A stretch of 64,000 nt of DNA from Levilactobacillus yonginensis (GTDB lineage: Bacteria > Bacillota > Bacilli > Lactobacillales > Lactobacillaceae). The position numbers and the translations under genes were made by a program. Below are positions 1 through 10,394 of this stretch, piece after piece. The notes beneath the pieces are model-generated. The model was not told where the DNA came from, did no database searches, and worked only from the letters and a program-made list of their open reading frames with translations. How positions within the stretch are numbered: the stretch's first letter is position 1; each line of letters begins with the position of its first letter. Location of the stretch: the NCBI RefSeq assembly GCF_964065165.1, contig NZ_OZ061549.1, positions 310,001 to 374,000 on the forward strand, written 5' to 3'.

Positions 1-1
1 G

Positions 2-778
2 GTCTTAGAAGAGAAGTTTCGGCTTCTGGAGTTGGACGAGAGCAAGACGACTGGTGCCATGAAAGAAATTACCGATGCACTGGGGATTGCGCCTGGTCAC
101 AAGATTGAAGCGTTTGACCATTCCCATATTCAAGGGGCGGACTTAGTTTCCGCAATGGTCGTGTTCGTTGATGGTCAACCCAATAAGAAATTATATCGGA
201 AATATAAATTAAAAACCGTGGATCACGCGGATGAAACGGCTAGCACATTGGAAGTTATTCGACGACGTTACGGACGTTTGCTGAAGGAAAATAAACCAAT
301 GCCCGATCTAATCCTCATGGATGGGGGCGACATTCAGATGAATGCCGTCAAGGAAGTTTTAGAGGATGAATTTGACTTGCACATTCCCGTCGCTGGGATG
401 GTGAAGAACGATCATCATAAGACTGCCGACCTATTATTTGGTGGCGATGACCATCACATTCATTTAGACCCCAAGAGCCAAGGCTTCTACCTAGTTCAAC
501 GAATTCAAGATGAAGTTCACCGCTTTGCAATCACGTTCCACCGACAGGTTCACAGTAAGCACTCTCTGAGTTCCCGATTGGATTTGATCCCTGGTGTGGG
601 ACCTAAGACGCGGACGAAACTGTTGAAGAAGTTTGGCTCAACTAAGAAGATTGGTGAGGCCAGTGTGGAGGATTTGCAAGCCTTGGGCATTAGCAAGACG
701 GTTGCACAGACGATTCACGTGACGTTGGCGGCGGAGACCGCGGAGATCAAGAATCCGCGGACGCCAACCAAACTTTGA
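2..778 (+). CDS. uvrC: UvrABC system protein C, C-terminal part (start lies before the window)
   Basis: C-terminal half of the UvrC nuclease subunit of nucleotide excision repair, which makes the 5' incision in the UvrB-DNA complex. The frame is open from base 2, so the N-terminal GIY-YIG nuclease and UvrB-binding regions are off the window. Visible are the RNase H-like endonuclease domain (EAFDHSHIQG, LILMDGGDIQ, DEVHRFAITFHR) and a C-terminal helix-hairpin-helix (LIPGVGPKTRTKLL near 590-625). An in-frame TTG at 32 is internal and not a true start. The reading frame is intact and ends about 90 bases before obgE, which has its own upstream gap. Confidence 0.95.
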   Translation, partial: VLEEKFRLLELDESKTTGAMKEITDALGIAPGHKIEAFDHSHIQGADLVSAMVVFVDGQPNKKLYRKYKLKTVDHADETASTLEVIRRRYGRLLKENKPMPDLILMDGGDIQMNAVKEVLEDEFDLHIPVAGMVKNDHHKTADLLFGGDDHHIHLDPKSQGFYLVQRIQDEVHRFAITFHRQVHSKHSLSSRLDLIPGVGPKTRTKLLKKFGSTKKIGEASVEDLQALGISKTVAQTIHVTLAAETAEIKNPRTPTKL

Positions 779-866
779 CGTCACGGCCGTTTGCCGGTAT
801 ACTAGCTAGCAGGAATCTTACAGAGAAAGCAGCGCAGGCTGGTTTAGAAAACGAGGAAAATAAATT

Positions 867-2162
867 ATGTTTGTAGATCAAGTTAAAATTAACGTGAAGG
901 CCGGAAACGGTGGGAATGGTATGGTGGCCTTCCGCCGGGAAAAATTCGTGCCCAATGGTGGTCCCGCTGGGGGCGACGGTGGCCGCGGTGGGAACATCGT
1001 GTTCATGGTCGATGAAGGTTTGCGGACCTTGATGGATTTCCGTTATTCCCGTAAATTCAAGGCGAAAAATGGTGGTAACGGTGCAATCAAGTCGATGACC
1101 GGTCGGGGTGCGGATGATACCCTGATCAAGGTGCCGCAAGGGACAACCATCATCAATGATGAAACGGGCCAGGTCATTGCCGACCTTGTGGCCAGTGATG
1201 ATTCAGCGGTGATTGCTCGAGGTGGTCGAGGTGGTCGTGGTAACATTCATTTTGCATCGCCTAAAAACCCCGCACCGGAAATTGCCGAAAACGGTGAACC
1301 TGGTGAAGAGTTTGAAGTTCGTTTAGAGTTGAAGGTGTTGGCCGACGTTGGGTTGGTTGGTTTCCCATCAGTTGGGAAGTCGACTTTACTTTCAACGGTC
1401 ACGAGTGCCAAACCTAAGATTGCGGAGTATCACTTTACGACCTTAGTTCCTAACTTGGGAATGGTGCGGTTACCTGACGGTCAGGACTTTGTGATGGCTG
1501 ATTTACCTGGTCTGATTGAAGGGGCAGCTACTGGTATCGGCCTGGGATTCCAATTCTTACGCCACGTTGAACGGACACGAGTTATTCTGCATCTGATCGA
1601 TATGAGTGGCTTGGAAGGGCGTAACCCTTATGATGACTTTGAAAAGATTAATGAAGAGTTGAAAACGTATGATCCAGATATCCTGAAGCGACCACAAATT
1701 GTGGTTGCTAATAAGATGGACATGCCGGATTCAGCGGATAATTTGGCACAATTCAAGGAAGATTTGAAGCAAGATAAGTTGTTGACGGACACTCCCGAGA
1801 TTTTTGCCGTATCTGCGTTAACTCACGATGGCTTAACACCACTGTTGCAGCGGACGGCTGTTCTGTTGGCTGAGACACCGAAATTTCCAGTTAAGCAACC
1901 GGAAGCACCCACGACAGCAGAGTATACGTTCAAACCTGAGGAGAAGTTTACCATCGATCGGGATGAAGACGGGACTTGGGTTCTGGGTGGTGCTGAGCTT
2001 GAAAAGTTATTCAAGATGACGGACATCAACCATGACGAAAGCCTGTTGCGGTTTACTCGCCAAATGCGGGGCTTGGGTGTGGACAATGGCCTGCGTGACC
2101 ATGGTGCTCAGAACGGTGACTCTGTTCGAATCGACGACTTTACATTTGAATATATGGCCTAA
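867..2162 (+). CDS. obgE: Obg family GTPase (CgtA/ObgE)
   Basis: Ribosome-associated essential GTPase acting in 50S assembly and stress control. 431 residues, usual length for the family. Domain order: glycine-rich Obg fold (residues 1-158, many GGxGG turns), G domain with P-loop GFPSVGKST near 165, DLPGL (G3) near 211 and NKMD (G4) near 282, then a C-terminal OCT domain ending in a short acidic/aromatic tail. The ATG is preceded by a GAGGA ribosome-binding site 10 bases upstream. A rho-independent terminator follows directly, so this looks like a monocistronic unit downstream of uvrC. Confidence 0.97.
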   Translation: MFVDQVKINVKAGNGGNGMVAFRREKFVPNGGPAGGDGGRGGNIVFMVDEGLRTLMDFRYSRKFKAKNGGNGAIKSMTGRGADDTLIKVPQGTTIINDETGQVIADLVASDDSAVIARGGRGGRGNIHFASPKNPAPEIAENGEPGEEFEVRLELKVLADVGLVGFPSVGKSTLLSTVTSAKPKIAEYHFTTLVPNLGMVRLPDGQDFVMADLPGLIEGAATGIGLGFQFLRHVERTRVILHLIDMSGLEGRNPYDDFEKINEELKTYDPDILKRPQIVVANKMDMPDSADNLAQFKEDLKQDKLLTDTPEIFAVSALTHDGLTPLLQRTAVLLAETPKFPVKQPEAPTTAEYTFKPEEKFTIDRDEDGTWVLGGAELEKLFKMTDINHDESLLRFTRQMRGLGVDNGLRDHGAQNGDSVRIDDFTFEYMA

Positions 2163-2171
2163 CGAAGAGAC

Positions 2172-2213
2172 GTTCCCGTTGTGCTTAACCGCGCAAGGGG
2201 GACGCCTTTTTTA
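2172..2213 (+). terminator. rho-independent terminator after obgE
   Basis: CGTTCCC pairs with GGGGACG (one G-U pair) across a loop of about 20 bases and is followed by CC and a run of six T. It sits ten bases after the obgE stop. Confidence 0.7.
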
Positions 2214-2277
2214 GTGGCAATCAATTATGTTGACCACTGCCGTGCGGGTGAGACCTGAGGGGGAATCAATTAGGTAA

Positions 2278-2310
2278 CAAAAAAGGACCGTGACTTTACA
2301 TCACAGTCCT
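2278..2310 (-). terminator. terminator for the leftward lipoprotein gene
   Basis: On the minus strand AGGACTGTGA and TCACGGTCCT form a 10-bp stem with one G-U pair and a 7-base loop, followed by a T run. It lies 35 bases beyond the stop of the gene at 2345. Confidence 0.8.
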
Positions 2311-2344
2311 GCTAATTATTCTCGGGGATGCCAAGATTATGCGG

Positions 2345-3094
2345 TTATAGCGTTAATTTCAACCAACTAGTGGGTCTGACCAGTTGTTTTTGATCGCCAT
2401 TGTAAGCGCCGGCGAAGGCAATTTTGACTGTCTTGAACGTTGGCTTAGTCTTTTGACCGGCTAGTCCAGTCGCCCAAGTATTCAGGCTTTGACCCGCGGG
2501 GATGGTTTTACCGGCGCTAGCATCACTCAGCTGGTTTGCGGCATTTAGCTGGAGGCCTTTACGCAGTCGCAAACTTTTGATCCCATCGGTGATGAGGTCC
2601 TGCTTGCCGCGGTTCGTGATGGTAAACTTGACCTGAATCGTATAGTAGGGACTCTGAATTTCTGGTAAGTTGAGAGCTTGCGCAGCCATGCGTTTAGCTG
2701 CCGCGGTTTTCGCCGTGTTTTTGATCAACCGGATGGTAGTGACTTTATAAGTTAATTTGCCACTCTTGATGGTGGCTGCATGGTGAGCAACTTCACTTAG
2801 CTGAACCTTGGTACCGACTTTGTCGTAGGTGAATTGTCCAGCCTTCTTGAGGTTTCCAGATTTTACGTAGCTGGGACTGGTGAGTTGATTTTTCTTGGGT
2901 TTATACGTCTGCGCTTCCTTAGAAGATGAAGAGGCGGAGACAGCGGCGTCCGGTTTTGGGGCGCTGTAATGACTGGATTCTGAAGAACTATCCTTAAAAC
3001 TAGCCGTGCTCTTTGATGCGTTTGACTGACAGCCTGCCAATCCGAGAGCGAGAACGCTCAGCGCTGCAAATAGCGTGGTTTTGAAATAACGCAT
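2345..3094 (-). CDS. lipoprotein with C-terminal immunoglobulin-like (DUF4352/DUF5067-type) domain
   Basis: 249-residue secreted lipoprotein of unknown function. The N-terminus (MRYFKTTLF, hydrophobic stretch, then LGLAGC) is a classical lipobox, so Cys22 should be lipidated and the protein anchored on the outer face of the membrane. A Ser/Lys-rich linker (to about 95) precedes a region with the pattern of a beta-sandwich (YTIQVKFTITNRGKQDL). That pattern resembles Firmicutes DUF4352/DUF5067 lipoproteins, an assignment by impression only. The ATG at 3094 is chosen over upstream in-frame starts because AAAGGAG lies 8 bases before it and the lipobox then falls at the right distance. It is the second gene of a leftward pair. 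Confidence 0.8.
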   Translation of the reverse strand: MRYFKTTLFAALSVLALGLAGCQSNASKSTASFKDSSSESSHYSAPKPDAAVSASSSSKEAQTYKPKKNQLTSPSYVKSGNLKKAGQFTYDKVGTKVQLSEVAHHAATIKSGKLTYKVTTIRLIKNTAKTAAAKRMAAQALNLPEIQSPYYTIQVKFTITNRGKQDLITDGIKSLRLRKGLQLNAANQLSDASAGKTIPAGQSLNTWATGLAGQKTKPTFKTVKIAFAGAYNGDQKQLVRPTSWLKLTL

Positions 3095-3107
3095 GGTAAA
3101 ACTCCTT

Positions 3108-3383
3108 TCATCCAAGTAGAATTTGATGTGGCACCAAACGGTACCCATAGAGGCGCTGTGGTGGCGTTTGTTCAATGAAGAGGCTAGCTTGTTGATTAAC
3201 CTGTTGGCTCCGGGTTCGGAACTGGTCAAGGGTTAAGGGGTGACCGTTACCAGTCAGCAGTCGGAGTTGATCGGTACTAGTTTGCAGATCGACAATGGGG
3301 TCGTGATTACCGGCATGTTCCCAGTAAAGGCCAAGTCCCGGATGCAGGTCGATCGTTGAGAGATTAAAATCAATGAGTCGCAT
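3108..3383 (-). CDS. conserved hypothetical protein, 91 aa
   Basis: Small soluble protein without signal peptide or membrane segment, beginning MRLIDFNLSTIDLHPG. I do not recognise a domain. Start chosen at ATG 3383, since GGAGGTGG sits just upstream; a longer in-frame ATG 15 bases earlier has no ribosome-binding site and overlaps that purine tract. Its stop lies 13 bases before the lipoprotein start, and the lipoprotein's Shine-Dalgarno directly follows the TGA, so the two are almost certainly one operon. Confidence 0.65.
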   Translation of the reverse strand: MRLIDFNLSTIDLHPGLGLYWEHAGNHDPIVDLQTSTDQLRLLTGNGHPLTLDQFRTRSQQVNQQASLFIEQTPPQRLYGYRLVPHQILLG

Positions 3384-3554
3384 GGGCCACCTCCACAATC
3401 ATTAGCTTAACCCTAGTATACCGAACTTTGCGAGGGAACCCTAATGAATTATTTGCTAAAATCAGGTCGGGTTTACGCCGGAAAAGTTGCGGTTTAAGCG
3501 AAAATCCCCTAAAATAGTGGACGGACTTCAATTATAGAATAGGAACGAAAAAAT

Positions 3555-4502
3555 ATGAAAATTGAATTTTTAGGAACGGGCGCCGGTTCACCGGGAAAGT
3601 TTCGCAATGTGTCTAGCACGGCCTTACGCTTGCTGGACGAACGAAACTCGGTGTGGTTATTCGATGTGGGTGAAGCCACCCAACACCAAATTTTGCGGAC
3701 GACTTTAAAGCCGCGGAAGATTGATAAAATTTTTATTACCCACTTGCACGGTGACCACATTTTTGGACTACCGGGCTTGTTGAGTAGTCGGTCGTTTCAG
3801 GGTGGAAACTCTGCACTGACAATTTACGGACCCAAGGGTATTCGGGACTTCGTAGAGGTTAGTATGCGGGTCTCTGAGACCAAGTTATCCTACAAGATTC
3901 ATTACCAAGAAATTGCCACAGATGGCTTAATCTTTGAAGACGATAAGTTTCGTGTCTACGCGCAACATCTGGATCACAAAATTGAATGTTTCGGATATCG
4001 CGTGGTTGAAAAGGACCATCCAGGTGAACTGCAAGTGGATAAGTTGCGGGAGGCTAAGATCCCATCTGGGCCGGTGTACGGCAAGCTGAAGTTGGGCGAA
4101 ACGGTAACCCTACCGGATGGACGAACCATTAACGGTCAGGACTTCCTCGGGCCGGCCCAGCCAGGCCGAATTGTCGCTTTACTGGGTGATACGCGCCAGA
4201 CTAAGAACGCGGAACGGTTGGCCAAGGATGCCGACGTGTTAGTTCACGAGAGTACGTTTGCGAAGGGCGAAAGCAAGTTGGCGCGGTCGTATTACCACTC
4301 CACTAACATCCAAGCGGCTGAACTAGCTAAGCGGATGCACGTGAAACTACTCTTGCTGAACCATATTTCTGCGCGGTACACCGGAAAGATGGCACAGGAT
4401 CTACAACATCAGGCACGAGAGATCTTCCACAACACTCGGGTCGTTAAAGACTTTGATGAGGTGGACGTACCGTTTCAAAAATTGACCACAAAGGGTGAAT
4501 AG
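3555..4502 (+). CDS. rnz: ribonuclease Z
   Basis: Metallo-beta-lactamase-fold endonuclease that removes 3' trailers from tRNA precursors lacking encoded CCA. 315 residues, the normal bacterial length. N-terminal [15 protein letters not shown], zinc motif HLHGDH near residue 64, the HLDH histidine near 140, ALLGDTR near 212, and a late histidine in LNHISARY. The ATG is preceded by AGGAACG. The stop is two bases from the next start, so it is translationally coupled to the LapA-like gene. Confidence 0.97.
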   Translation: MKIEFLGTGAGSPGKFRNVSSTALRLLDERNSVWLFDVGEATQHQILRTTLKPRKIDKIFITHLHGDHIFGLPGLLSSRSFQGGNSALTIYGPKGIRDFVEVSMRVSETKLSYKIHYQEIATDGLIFEDDKFRVYAQHLDHKIECFGYRVVEKDHPGELQVDKLREAKIPSGPVYGKLKLGETVTLPDGRTINGQDFLGPAQPGRIVALLGDTRQTKNAERLAKDADVLVHESTFAKGESKLARSYYHSTNIQAAELAKRMHVKLLLLNHISARYTGKMAQDLQHQAREIFHNTRVVKDFDEVDVPFQKLTTKGE

Positions 4503-4504
4503 CA

Positions 4505-4894
4505 ATGAAAAATCAATGGCGAATTGTCCTCACGATTTTATTGGTAATTGTGGTGGCGGTGTTTGCAATTCTAAACGTGGAGAGTGTGCCGGTTTCCTTT
4601 GGTTTCACGACGGTTCACTGGCCACTGATCCTGGTTTTACTAGTATCGATTTTAATCGGTGCAGTGCTGATGATTCTTTTTTCCAGCATCAACGCCTTCC
4701 AACATAATCGGGCTTATAAAGAGCTGGAGAAGACTAGTGACGACCGTATCGCGGCATTGAACGCCGATAATGAACGTTTGACGAAGCGCCTTCAAAATTC
4801 AAAGAGCAAGCAGGTTGCTGGCCAACAGGATAAGCAGATTCAGGAGTTGGAAGCACAGATTGCCGAGTTACAGGAAAAATTAGCAACTAAATAG
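4505..4894 (+). CDS. LapA-domain (DUF1049) membrane protein
   Basis: 129-residue membrane protein with two N-terminal transmembrane helices (about residues 6-26 and 40-65, separated by SVPVSFGFTTVHWP) and a C-terminal coiled coil rich in Lys, Glu and Gln. The FAILNVESVPVSFGF pattern is typical of LapA/DUF1049 proteins; the E. coli members scaffold LPS regulation, but the role in Gram-positives is unknown to me. It is tightly linked to rnz (2-base gap) and lies just before recJ. Confidence 0.85.
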   Translation: MKNQWRIVLTILLVIVVAVFAILNVESVPVSFGFTTVHWPLILVLLVSILIGAVLMILFSSINAFQHNRAYKELEKTSDDRIAALNADNERLTKRLQNSKSKQVAGQQDKQIQELEAQIAELQEKLATK

Positions 4895-4904
4895 CTTATG
4901 AACG

Positions 4905-4943
4905 AAAGAGTGGTGCCGTTGACACCGCTCTTTACCGTTTTTT
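4905..4943 (+). terminator. terminator-like hairpin between lapA-like gene and recJ
   Basis: AAAGAG-x-GGTG pairs with CACC-x-CTCTTT, followed a few bases later by six T. recJ's ribosome-binding site comes directly afterwards, so this may be a partial terminator within the operon. Confidence 0.6.
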
Positions 4944-4958
4944 AAAGGAAAGGATGGT

Positions 4959-7280
4959 TTGCTGGTGATTGCCGCACAGTACAAATGGAACATTAAAAAC
5001 GTCGATCAACCGTCGTCGGAAGCACAAGCCTTAGCGGAGACGGAAGAAATTTCACCAATTGTGGCGCAAATTTTGTGGAATCGTGGTTACCAAACCCCGG
5101 CAGCGGCGCACGAATTTTTGAATCCCGGTCCGGAGCAACTGCATGACCCAAGCTTGTTACACGATATGGCCAAGGGAACCGCCCGTATTGAAGAGGCAAT
5201 TGGTGCAGGCCAGCAGATCACCATTTACGGCGATTATGATGCTGATGGGGTGACGAGTACGTCGATCCTTTATGAGACGCTCAATGAGATGGGTGCTAAC
5301 GTGAATTACTATATTCCGAACCGGTTTTCGGATGGGTATGGTCCCAACGTGGCGGCGTTCAAAAAGCTAATTGCAGCGGGTACTCAGCTCATTGTCACGG
5401 TCGACAATGGGGTGGCTGGTAACGATGCGATTGACGTGGCTAATGCAGCCGGCGTGGACGTGGTGGTGACCGACCATCATGAGTTGCCAGCGGAACTACC
5501 GGCAGCCTACGCCATTATTCATCCCCGTTACCCGGGAGCCGAATATCCATTTGGTGGTTTGTCCGGTGCAGGGGTGGCTTTCAAGGTGGCTCAGGCATTA
5601 CGTGAAGAGATTCCTCAAGACATGCTTGATTTAGCGGCTATCGGAACCGTTGCCGACTTGGTACCGTTGGTTGATGAGAACCGGGTCTTGGTATACTTTG
5701 GCTTACAGTTGTTACAACAGGATGAACGACCGGGGTTACAGGCACTTATGAAGGGTGCTGGCATCAAACCTGAGGAACTGACTGAACAGTCGATTGGCTT
5801 TGGAATCGCTCCCCGTTTAAACGCCCTAGGACGCCTGGACGATGCAACGCCGGCAGTTAAGCTGTTAACGACGTTGGATGACACGGTGGCGAATGATTTG
5901 GTTCAGGAAACTGAACAGAAAAATCGTCACCGGCAAGAGTTGGTTCAACAAATCAGTGAAAGTGCATTGGCACAAGCCACCGACTCAGATCACTTGAAAC
6001 GACCGACATTGATCATTAGCGGTCACGATTGGCACGAGGGTGTGCTGGGAATTGTGGCTAGTAAGGTGGTCGAACAAACGGGCAAGCCCACTTTAGTTGT
6101 GAACGTCCAGGATGGGCGGGCTAAAGGGTCGGGCCGAAGCGTGGCAGCATTCAATCTGTTTACGGCGTTAGATGGTCATAGAGACCTGATGACAGCTTTT
6201 GGGGGTCATCACATGGCTGTGGGATTAACGGTCCCTGAGACGCAGTTAACAGCCTTAGCGGATGCCTTAGATATGGAAGCTGGCAAGCAAAAATTGACCG
6301 AAAGTGGTCCGAGTGAATTACCGGTGGCGGCTTCGGTGAGCGTGGCGGCGATTACGCCAGCACTCTTCGAAGAGTTAGCCAAGATGGCACCGTTTGGGAC
6401 GGACAACAGTCAGCCGTTGTTTGCCTTTGAGTCAGCAAGTTTGACCCAGGTAAAGGCAATTGGTAAGGATCACAGTCACCTGAAATTCCAGTTACAGGAG
6501 GGGACTCATCAGCTCAATGCCATTCAGTTTGGTGCTGGGGCCTATGTTCCGGAATTAACGGCGGCACCGGATCAGGCGGCTGTACTGGGCGCGATTGAGG
6601 ATAACGTTTGGCAGGGCCGACATTCATTGCAACTCATGGTCAAGGACCTCAAGCTTTCCGCGGAGACAGTCGTGGATGCTAGAACTAGCCGGGTTCATCA
6701 AGCCATGTTCAAGGATGTGGGGACCTACATTTTCTTTCATCGCAATATTTTTCAACAGTTGCGTAGTCAAGTTCCAACTGGCAGTCAAGCCATTCTGTAT
6801 GACGGGACGGCCCAAGCAGCGTTACCTGCTGATACAGCGGCGTTTGTGGTCGATTGCCCCGATGCGACGAGTGACCTGGAGACGGTTTTACAGCAATTGC
6901 AACCGGCAAGAGTCACCGCTTATTTGTACAAGAAGGAAAGTCTTTCGCAATTAGGGATGCCAACTCGCCCGCAATATGCTAAACTATTTAAGTTCATTGC
7001 TACGCATCAACAAGTCGATGTTGGGCATCAGCTAGCGGAATTGACTAAATTTCTACAGATTCCGCGAACTCAGTTAGTCTTCATGATTCAGGTCTTCTTC
7101 GAATGTGGTTTCATCACAATCGAGCACGGCATGATGAATGGTGTGGCGCACCCAGAACATAAGGAATTAACGACGGCGCCAAGCTACCAACTAAGACAGC
7201 AGCAGGTACAGACGGAAGCGGATCTTTTACTTTGCCCATCCGCCGTACTCAAGCAGCGTCTTCATGCCCCATTGAACTAA
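4959..7280 (+). CDS. recJ: single-stranded-DNA-specific exonuclease RecJ
   Basis: 5'-3' ssDNA exonuclease used in recombination and mismatch/base-excision repair. 773 residues, long because it carries the extra C-terminal domain of Firmicutes RecJ. DHH-family motifs: DYDADG near 91, VVTDHHELP near 171, then DHHA1 with GRAKGSGRS near 390, an OB fold to about 560 and the C-terminal extension ending near an HTH-like region. Start: TTG at 4959, with AAGGAAAGG 5 bases upstream; GTG at 4965 is a possible alternative. Followed closely by apt. Confidence 0.95.
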   Translation: MLVIAAQYKWNIKNVDQPSSEAQALAETEEISPIVAQILWNRGYQTPAAAHEFLNPGPEQLHDPSLLHDMAKGTARIEEAIGAGQQITIYGDYDADGVTSTSILYETLNEMGANVNYYIPNRFSDGYGPNVAAFKKLIAAGTQLIVTVDNGVAGNDAIDVANAAGVDVVVTDHHELPAELPAAYAIIHPRYPGAEYPFGGLSGAGVAFKVAQALREEIPQDMLDLAAIGTVADLVPLVDENRVLVYFGLQLLQQDERPGLQALMKGAGIKPEELTEQSIGFGIAPRLNALGRLDDATPAVKLLTTLDDTVANDLVQETEQKNRHRQELVQQISESALAQATDSDHLKRPTLIISGHDWHEGVLGIVASKVVEQTGKPTLVVNVQDGRAKGSGRSVAAFNLFTALDGHRDLMTAFGGHHMAVGLTVPETQLTALADALDMEAGKQKLTESGPSELPVAASVSVAAITPALFEELAKMAPFGTDNSQPLFAFESASLTQVKAIGKDHSHLKFQLQEGTHQLNAIQFGAGAYVPELTAAPDQAAVLGAIEDNVWQGRHSLQLMVKDLKLSAETVVDARTSRVHQAMFKDVGTYIFFHRNIFQQLRSQVPTGSQAILYDGTAQAALPADTAAFVVDCPDATSDLETVLQQLQPARVTAYLYKKESLSQLGMPTRPQYAKLFKFIATHQQVDVGHQLAELTKFLQIPRTQLVFMIQVFFECGFITIEHGMMNGVAHPEHKELTTAPSYQLRQQQVQTEADLLLCPSAVLKQRLHAPLN

Positions 7281-7303
7281 AATTAAAGGAGCTACTTAAA
7301 CTT

Positions 7304-7822
7304 ATGGCAACTGATTTTACGAAATATATTGCAAGCGTTCCGGATTACCCAGAAAAGGGCATCATGTTCCGGGATATCTCGCCATTAATGGCTGATGGTG
7401 AGGCCTTCCACGCCGCAACCAACGAAATTGTGGCCTACGCTAAGGATAAGGGTGTTGAAATGGTCGTGGGTCCAGAGGCCCGTGGCTTTATCGTAGGTTG
7501 CCCAGTAGCCTACGAGATGAATATTGGGTTTGCCCCGGCTCGTAAGCAAGGTAAGTTGCCTCGTGAAACGGTCAAGGCAACCTATGATCTGGAATACGGT
7601 CAATCTGCCCTGTACATGCACAAGGACGCCATCAAGCCTGGCCAACGCGTGTTGGTAACGGATGACCTGTTAGCCACCGGTGGAACTATTGGGGCCACAA
7701 TTCAATTGGTCGAAGACTTAGGTGGTATCGTGGTTGGTACGGCATTTCTGATTGAATTAAAGGATCTTCACGGTCGTGACAAGCTGAAGGGTTACGATAT
7801 CTTCAGTTTGATGGACTACTAA
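7304..7822 (+). CDS. apt: adenine phosphoribosyltransferase
   Basis: Purine salvage: adenine + PRPP to AMP + PPi, cytosolic. 172 residues, the usual length. The PRPP loop [13 protein letters not shown] lies near 117-129; FRDISPLM and PEARGFI match the family. ATG 7304 is preceded by AAAGGAG; the upstream in-frame extension overlaps recJ and is not used. recJ-apt adjacency is common in Firmicutes. A strong terminator follows. Confidence 0.96.
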   Translation: MATDFTKYIASVPDYPEKGIMFRDISPLMADGEAFHAATNEIVAYAKDKGVEMVVGPEARGFIVGCPVAYEMNIGFAPARKQGKLPRETVKATYDLEYGQSALYMHKDAIKPGQRVLVTDDLLATGGTIGATIQLVEDLGGIVVGTAFLIELKDLHGRDKLKGYDIFSLMDY

Positions 7823-7829
7823 AAATACG

Positions 7830-7877
7830 AAATGGTGGATCGCTTCTGTGTTTAGAAGCGATCCACCATTTTTTTGA
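7830..7877 (+). terminator. strong terminator after apt
   Basis: A near-perfect 17-bp stem (AATGGTGGATCGCTTCT and its complement) with a 6-base loop and a run of seven T. The A-rich 5' side means it could also act on the facing MFS gene. Confidence 0.9.
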
Positions 7878-7961
7878 CAATATTGATGAGTAGGTTGGAA
7901 TTGTGTATTTATTTAAATTTGCCGCGTATTGAAGGATAGCTAACTTTTCGAGGGTGAAAAG

Positions 7962-9140
7962 TTATTCGGCAATCAGACCATGATGCTGAATGAGGACGCC
8001 CGTTAGACTCAGGAGAACTGCAAATAGTGCTAAGAGGCCGATAACGGGCAGCCAGGTTCCTAATAGGCTCTGGAGATAGCCGAAGAGTAACGGTCCAACA
8101 GCGGCTAGTAGATAGCCTGCAGACTGGGCCATTCCGGAGACGGCCGCAGTTTGGATGGGATTAGTCGTCTTCTCCGTGAAGAAAAGCACGGCTAAGTTAA
8201 AGGCTACCCCGGCGCCAACGCCAATGGTGAGTGAGCAGAGTGTTAACCAGCTAAGTGCGTGGGTTGGTAAGAGGAAGCCGAGCGGTGCGATAACGTATCC
8301 TAGCGTCATGAGGGCAATCAACCAACTGACACCGTGGCGTTTATTGAAAAGATAGGGAACTAGGAATGAGAGTGGTAGACCGCTGATTTGCAGAATGGTG
8401 AGGAGATTGCTGGCCGTCAAAGCGGAGATGCCGTGAACACTGAGTATACCGGGCAGCCACGTGACAAAGGAGTAGTAAACGAGTGCTTGGAGGCCAAAGA
8501 ACAGGGTGATTAGCCAACCTAATGGTTGATGCCAGACACTTTGGTAGTGGGCTTTAGATTGGGTGTGCTTAGTGGCCATTGTTGTGGGATGCCAGCGGAG
8601 GTTGGGTATCCAGGCAAGTGCGGCCACGATGCTTAAGACGGATAGCCAGCCTAACGTGGCCTGAAGGCTGATTTGGCCAATTAGGAAGCCGGCGGTCGCG
8701 GTACCTAAAGCGCCAATTAGTAGCATTGCGAGGGTGTAAAGGCCGGTTCCCACATTGACGCGGTCGGGCATATTTTCTTTAATTAGGGCGGGAATCAAGA
8801 CGTTACCACTGTCGACACCGATACCGATTAGAAATGTTCCAAAGAAGACGGCCGCCACGGTGGGAATCAACCGAAGGTAACTGCCAAGAATCAACAGAAG
8901 AAATAGGCTGAAGACGGTCCAGGTATTACCCCACCGTTGTGCCAACTTCACAATAATGGGCGAGAAGATGGCAAAGGTGACTAATGGAATCGATGTCAAT
9001 AGCCCCCCCATAGCACTGGGCAGTGCCAGCGCGTGCTCAATCTTGGACAGGAGCGGTGGAATAATGGTGATTGGAAGCCGTAAATTGGCGGCTATCAGCA
9101 TCATGCTGACTAGGAACCAAGGTTGTTTGGAACGTGACAA
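7962..9140 (-). CDS. MFS transporter, CynX/NimT-like
   Basis: 392-residue polytopic membrane protein with about 12 hydrophobic helices and no large loops. MLIAANLRLPITIIPPLL at the N-terminus is typical of the CynX/NimT group of the major facilitator superfamily (cyanate, 2-nitroimidazole and similar small organic solutes). The substrate cannot be read from sequence. Start is TTG at 9140, with AGGAGGG six bases upstream. It stands alone, transcribed leftward, facing apt. Confidence 0.85.
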   Translation of the reverse strand: MSRSKQPWFLVSMMLIAANLRLPITIIPPLLSKIEHALALPSAMGGLLTSIPLVTFAIFSPIIVKLAQRWGNTWTVFSLFLLLILGSYLRLIPTVAAVFFGTFLIGIGVDSGNVLIPALIKENMPDRVNVGTGLYTLAMLLIGALGTATAGFLIGQISLQATLGWLSVLSIVAALAWIPNLRWHPTTMATKHTQSKAHYQSVWHQPLGWLITLFFGLQALVYYSFVTWLPGILSVHGISALTASNLLTILQISGLPLSFLVPYLFNKRHGVSWLIALMTLGYVIAPLGFLLPTHALSWLTLCSLTIGVGAGVAFNLAVLFFTEKTTNPIQTAAVSGMAQSAGYLLAAVGPLLFGYLQSLLGTWLPVIGLLALFAVLLSLTGVLIQHHGLIAE

Positions 9141-9246
9141 AAAAATCCCTCCTAAAATAAGTCATCAATCAATTATAAGCTGAATCGTGATTGAAAGGAA
9201 AGACTGAAAAGTTTTTGGAGGCATTAGCTGTATAAGAGAATGGTCT

Positions 9247-9269
9247 AAAAAAGAGCCAGTCAATGGCTC
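9247..9269 (-). terminator. terminator after universal stress protein gene
   Basis: Minus-strand GAGCCA-TTGAC-TGGCTC stem followed by six T, 10 bases beyond the stop of the gene at 9280. Confidence 0.8.
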
Positions 9270-9279
9270 CCCAGCAAAA

Positions 9280-9732
9280 CTATGATTTGGCGGGTTCACT
9301 GTCGTTTACAACGAAGACGTTAGGCCGAGCGTGCTGGACAACATAGTTGGTGGTTGATCCAACTACCATCCGTGAGAAAGCGTTAGTTCCGGACTTGCCA
9401 ATAACGACGAGGTCGATGTCGTCGGCGGGACTGTTAGCAATTTCGACGATATGTTGCTTTGGTGAGCCGTCGCTTTGGAGAATTGTCGCTGGAATATCGC
9501 TGCCGGCAGCCATGGCCTGGGCGTCAGTGAGAATCTTATGGCTAGCCTCGCGCATTGAAGAAACAACATCGTTGTAGCTGGCACCTAGGCCACCAGAGCT
9601 GACTTGGGTGATGTCATCAATGTGGAGTAAAACCAGTGAAGCATGCCAATCTTTGGCTAACCGAATGGCTGTCTTCAGGGCCTCAATCGAGTTACTGGAT
9701 CCATCAAGTGGGACTAATAATCGTGAGTACAT
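9280..9732 (-). CDS. universal stress protein, UspA family
   Basis: 150-residue cytosolic nucleotide-binding protein of the UspA fold. N-terminal YSRLLVPLDGSSNS and C-terminal GxxGx9GS loop (GKSGTNAFSRMVVGS) are the ATP-binding signature, so it belongs to the ATP-binding subclass. ATG 9732 is preceded by AAAGGAGG; the longer in-frame extension is not translated from any good site. Flanked by terminators on both sides, so monocistronic. Confidence 0.93.
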   Translation of the reverse strand: MYSRLLVPLDGSSNSIEALKTAIRLAKDWHASLVLLHIDDITQVSSGGLGASYNDVVSSMREASHKILTDAQAMAAGSDIPATILQSDGSPKQHIVEIANSPADDIDLVVIGKSGTNAFSRMVVGSTTNYVVQHARPNVFVVNDSEPAKS

Positions 9733-9864
9733 ACTGAAAACCTCCTTTAGGAAAAATGAGTGGGTAACGCTAATGATGAAGGTCGCGTAAAGGACGTTCA
9801 TCAGGAAGGAAAAATATGCTGGGGGGCGTCGGATTGATAGCCCTTTCAGTGCCAGTATAACAAA

Positions 9865-9905
9865 CAAAAGGCGCCGACCCAAGTTGTGCTGGGACGGTGC
9901 CTTTA
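9865..9905 (-). terminator. terminator after TM2 gene
   Basis: Minus-strand AGGCACCGTCCCA and TGGGTCGGCGCCT pair (one mismatch) around a 7-base loop and are followed by TTTTG. It lies between the TM2 gene and the stress protein gene. Confidence 0.8.
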
Positions 9906-9923
9906 CGAGTGATGCCAATTAAA

Positions 9924-10394
9924 TTAGGCGTGAGAGACAGGATCGTTTGAAGGGGTAGCATCAGTATCGGCAGTGGTCGCGGCTGATGCCTCAGGTTCAG
10001 CTGATTGGGCAGCTTGAACGGGTTCCTGTGCGCGATTCTGACGCATTTGTTTCCGCATGAAGATATCATTGATGGCTTGTTTTTCTTTGTCACTCTTGTC
10101 ATCAACAATCCAACCATGAATGAGGAAGACGTCGACTAACATCCAGATACCATTGATGAGGGCACCTAAACCAAAGACCCAAACTAACAACCAAAAGATT
10201 AAGGTCATGGCAACGGCACTACCGGTCTTACCAAAGTAGTAACGGTGACCGCCCATAAATCCGGTGAACCACCACAGCAAGTAGGCCACAACGGGGGACT
10301 TAGCATTCTTTTCGACGTCGGAATTTACCAGCATTAACTCTTGGTCAGTTAACTGACTCTTTTCGTATAGATTATCCACAAAAAACGACTCCAT
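9924..10394 (-). CDS. TM2 domain-containing membrane protein
   Basis: 156 residues. The central segment (about 36-95) carries a TM2 domain: two hydrophobic helices separated by a short turn, with GGHRYYFGKTGSA and DVFLIHGW. The N-terminus is polar; the tail is Ala/Glu/Gln/Thr-rich and probably disordered. Function of bacterial TM2 proteins is unknown. The ATG lacks a strong Shine-Dalgarno and a GC-rich hairpin lies about 14 bases upstream (10408-10426). Confidence 0.85.
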   Translation of the reverse strand: MESFFVDNLYEKSQLTDQELMLVNSDVEKNAKSPVVAYLLWWFTGFMGGHRYYFGKTGSAVAMTLIFWLLVWVFGLGALINGIWMLVDVFLIHGWIVDDKSDKEKQAINDIFMRKQMRQNRAQEPVQAAQSAEPEASAATTADTDATPSNDPVSHA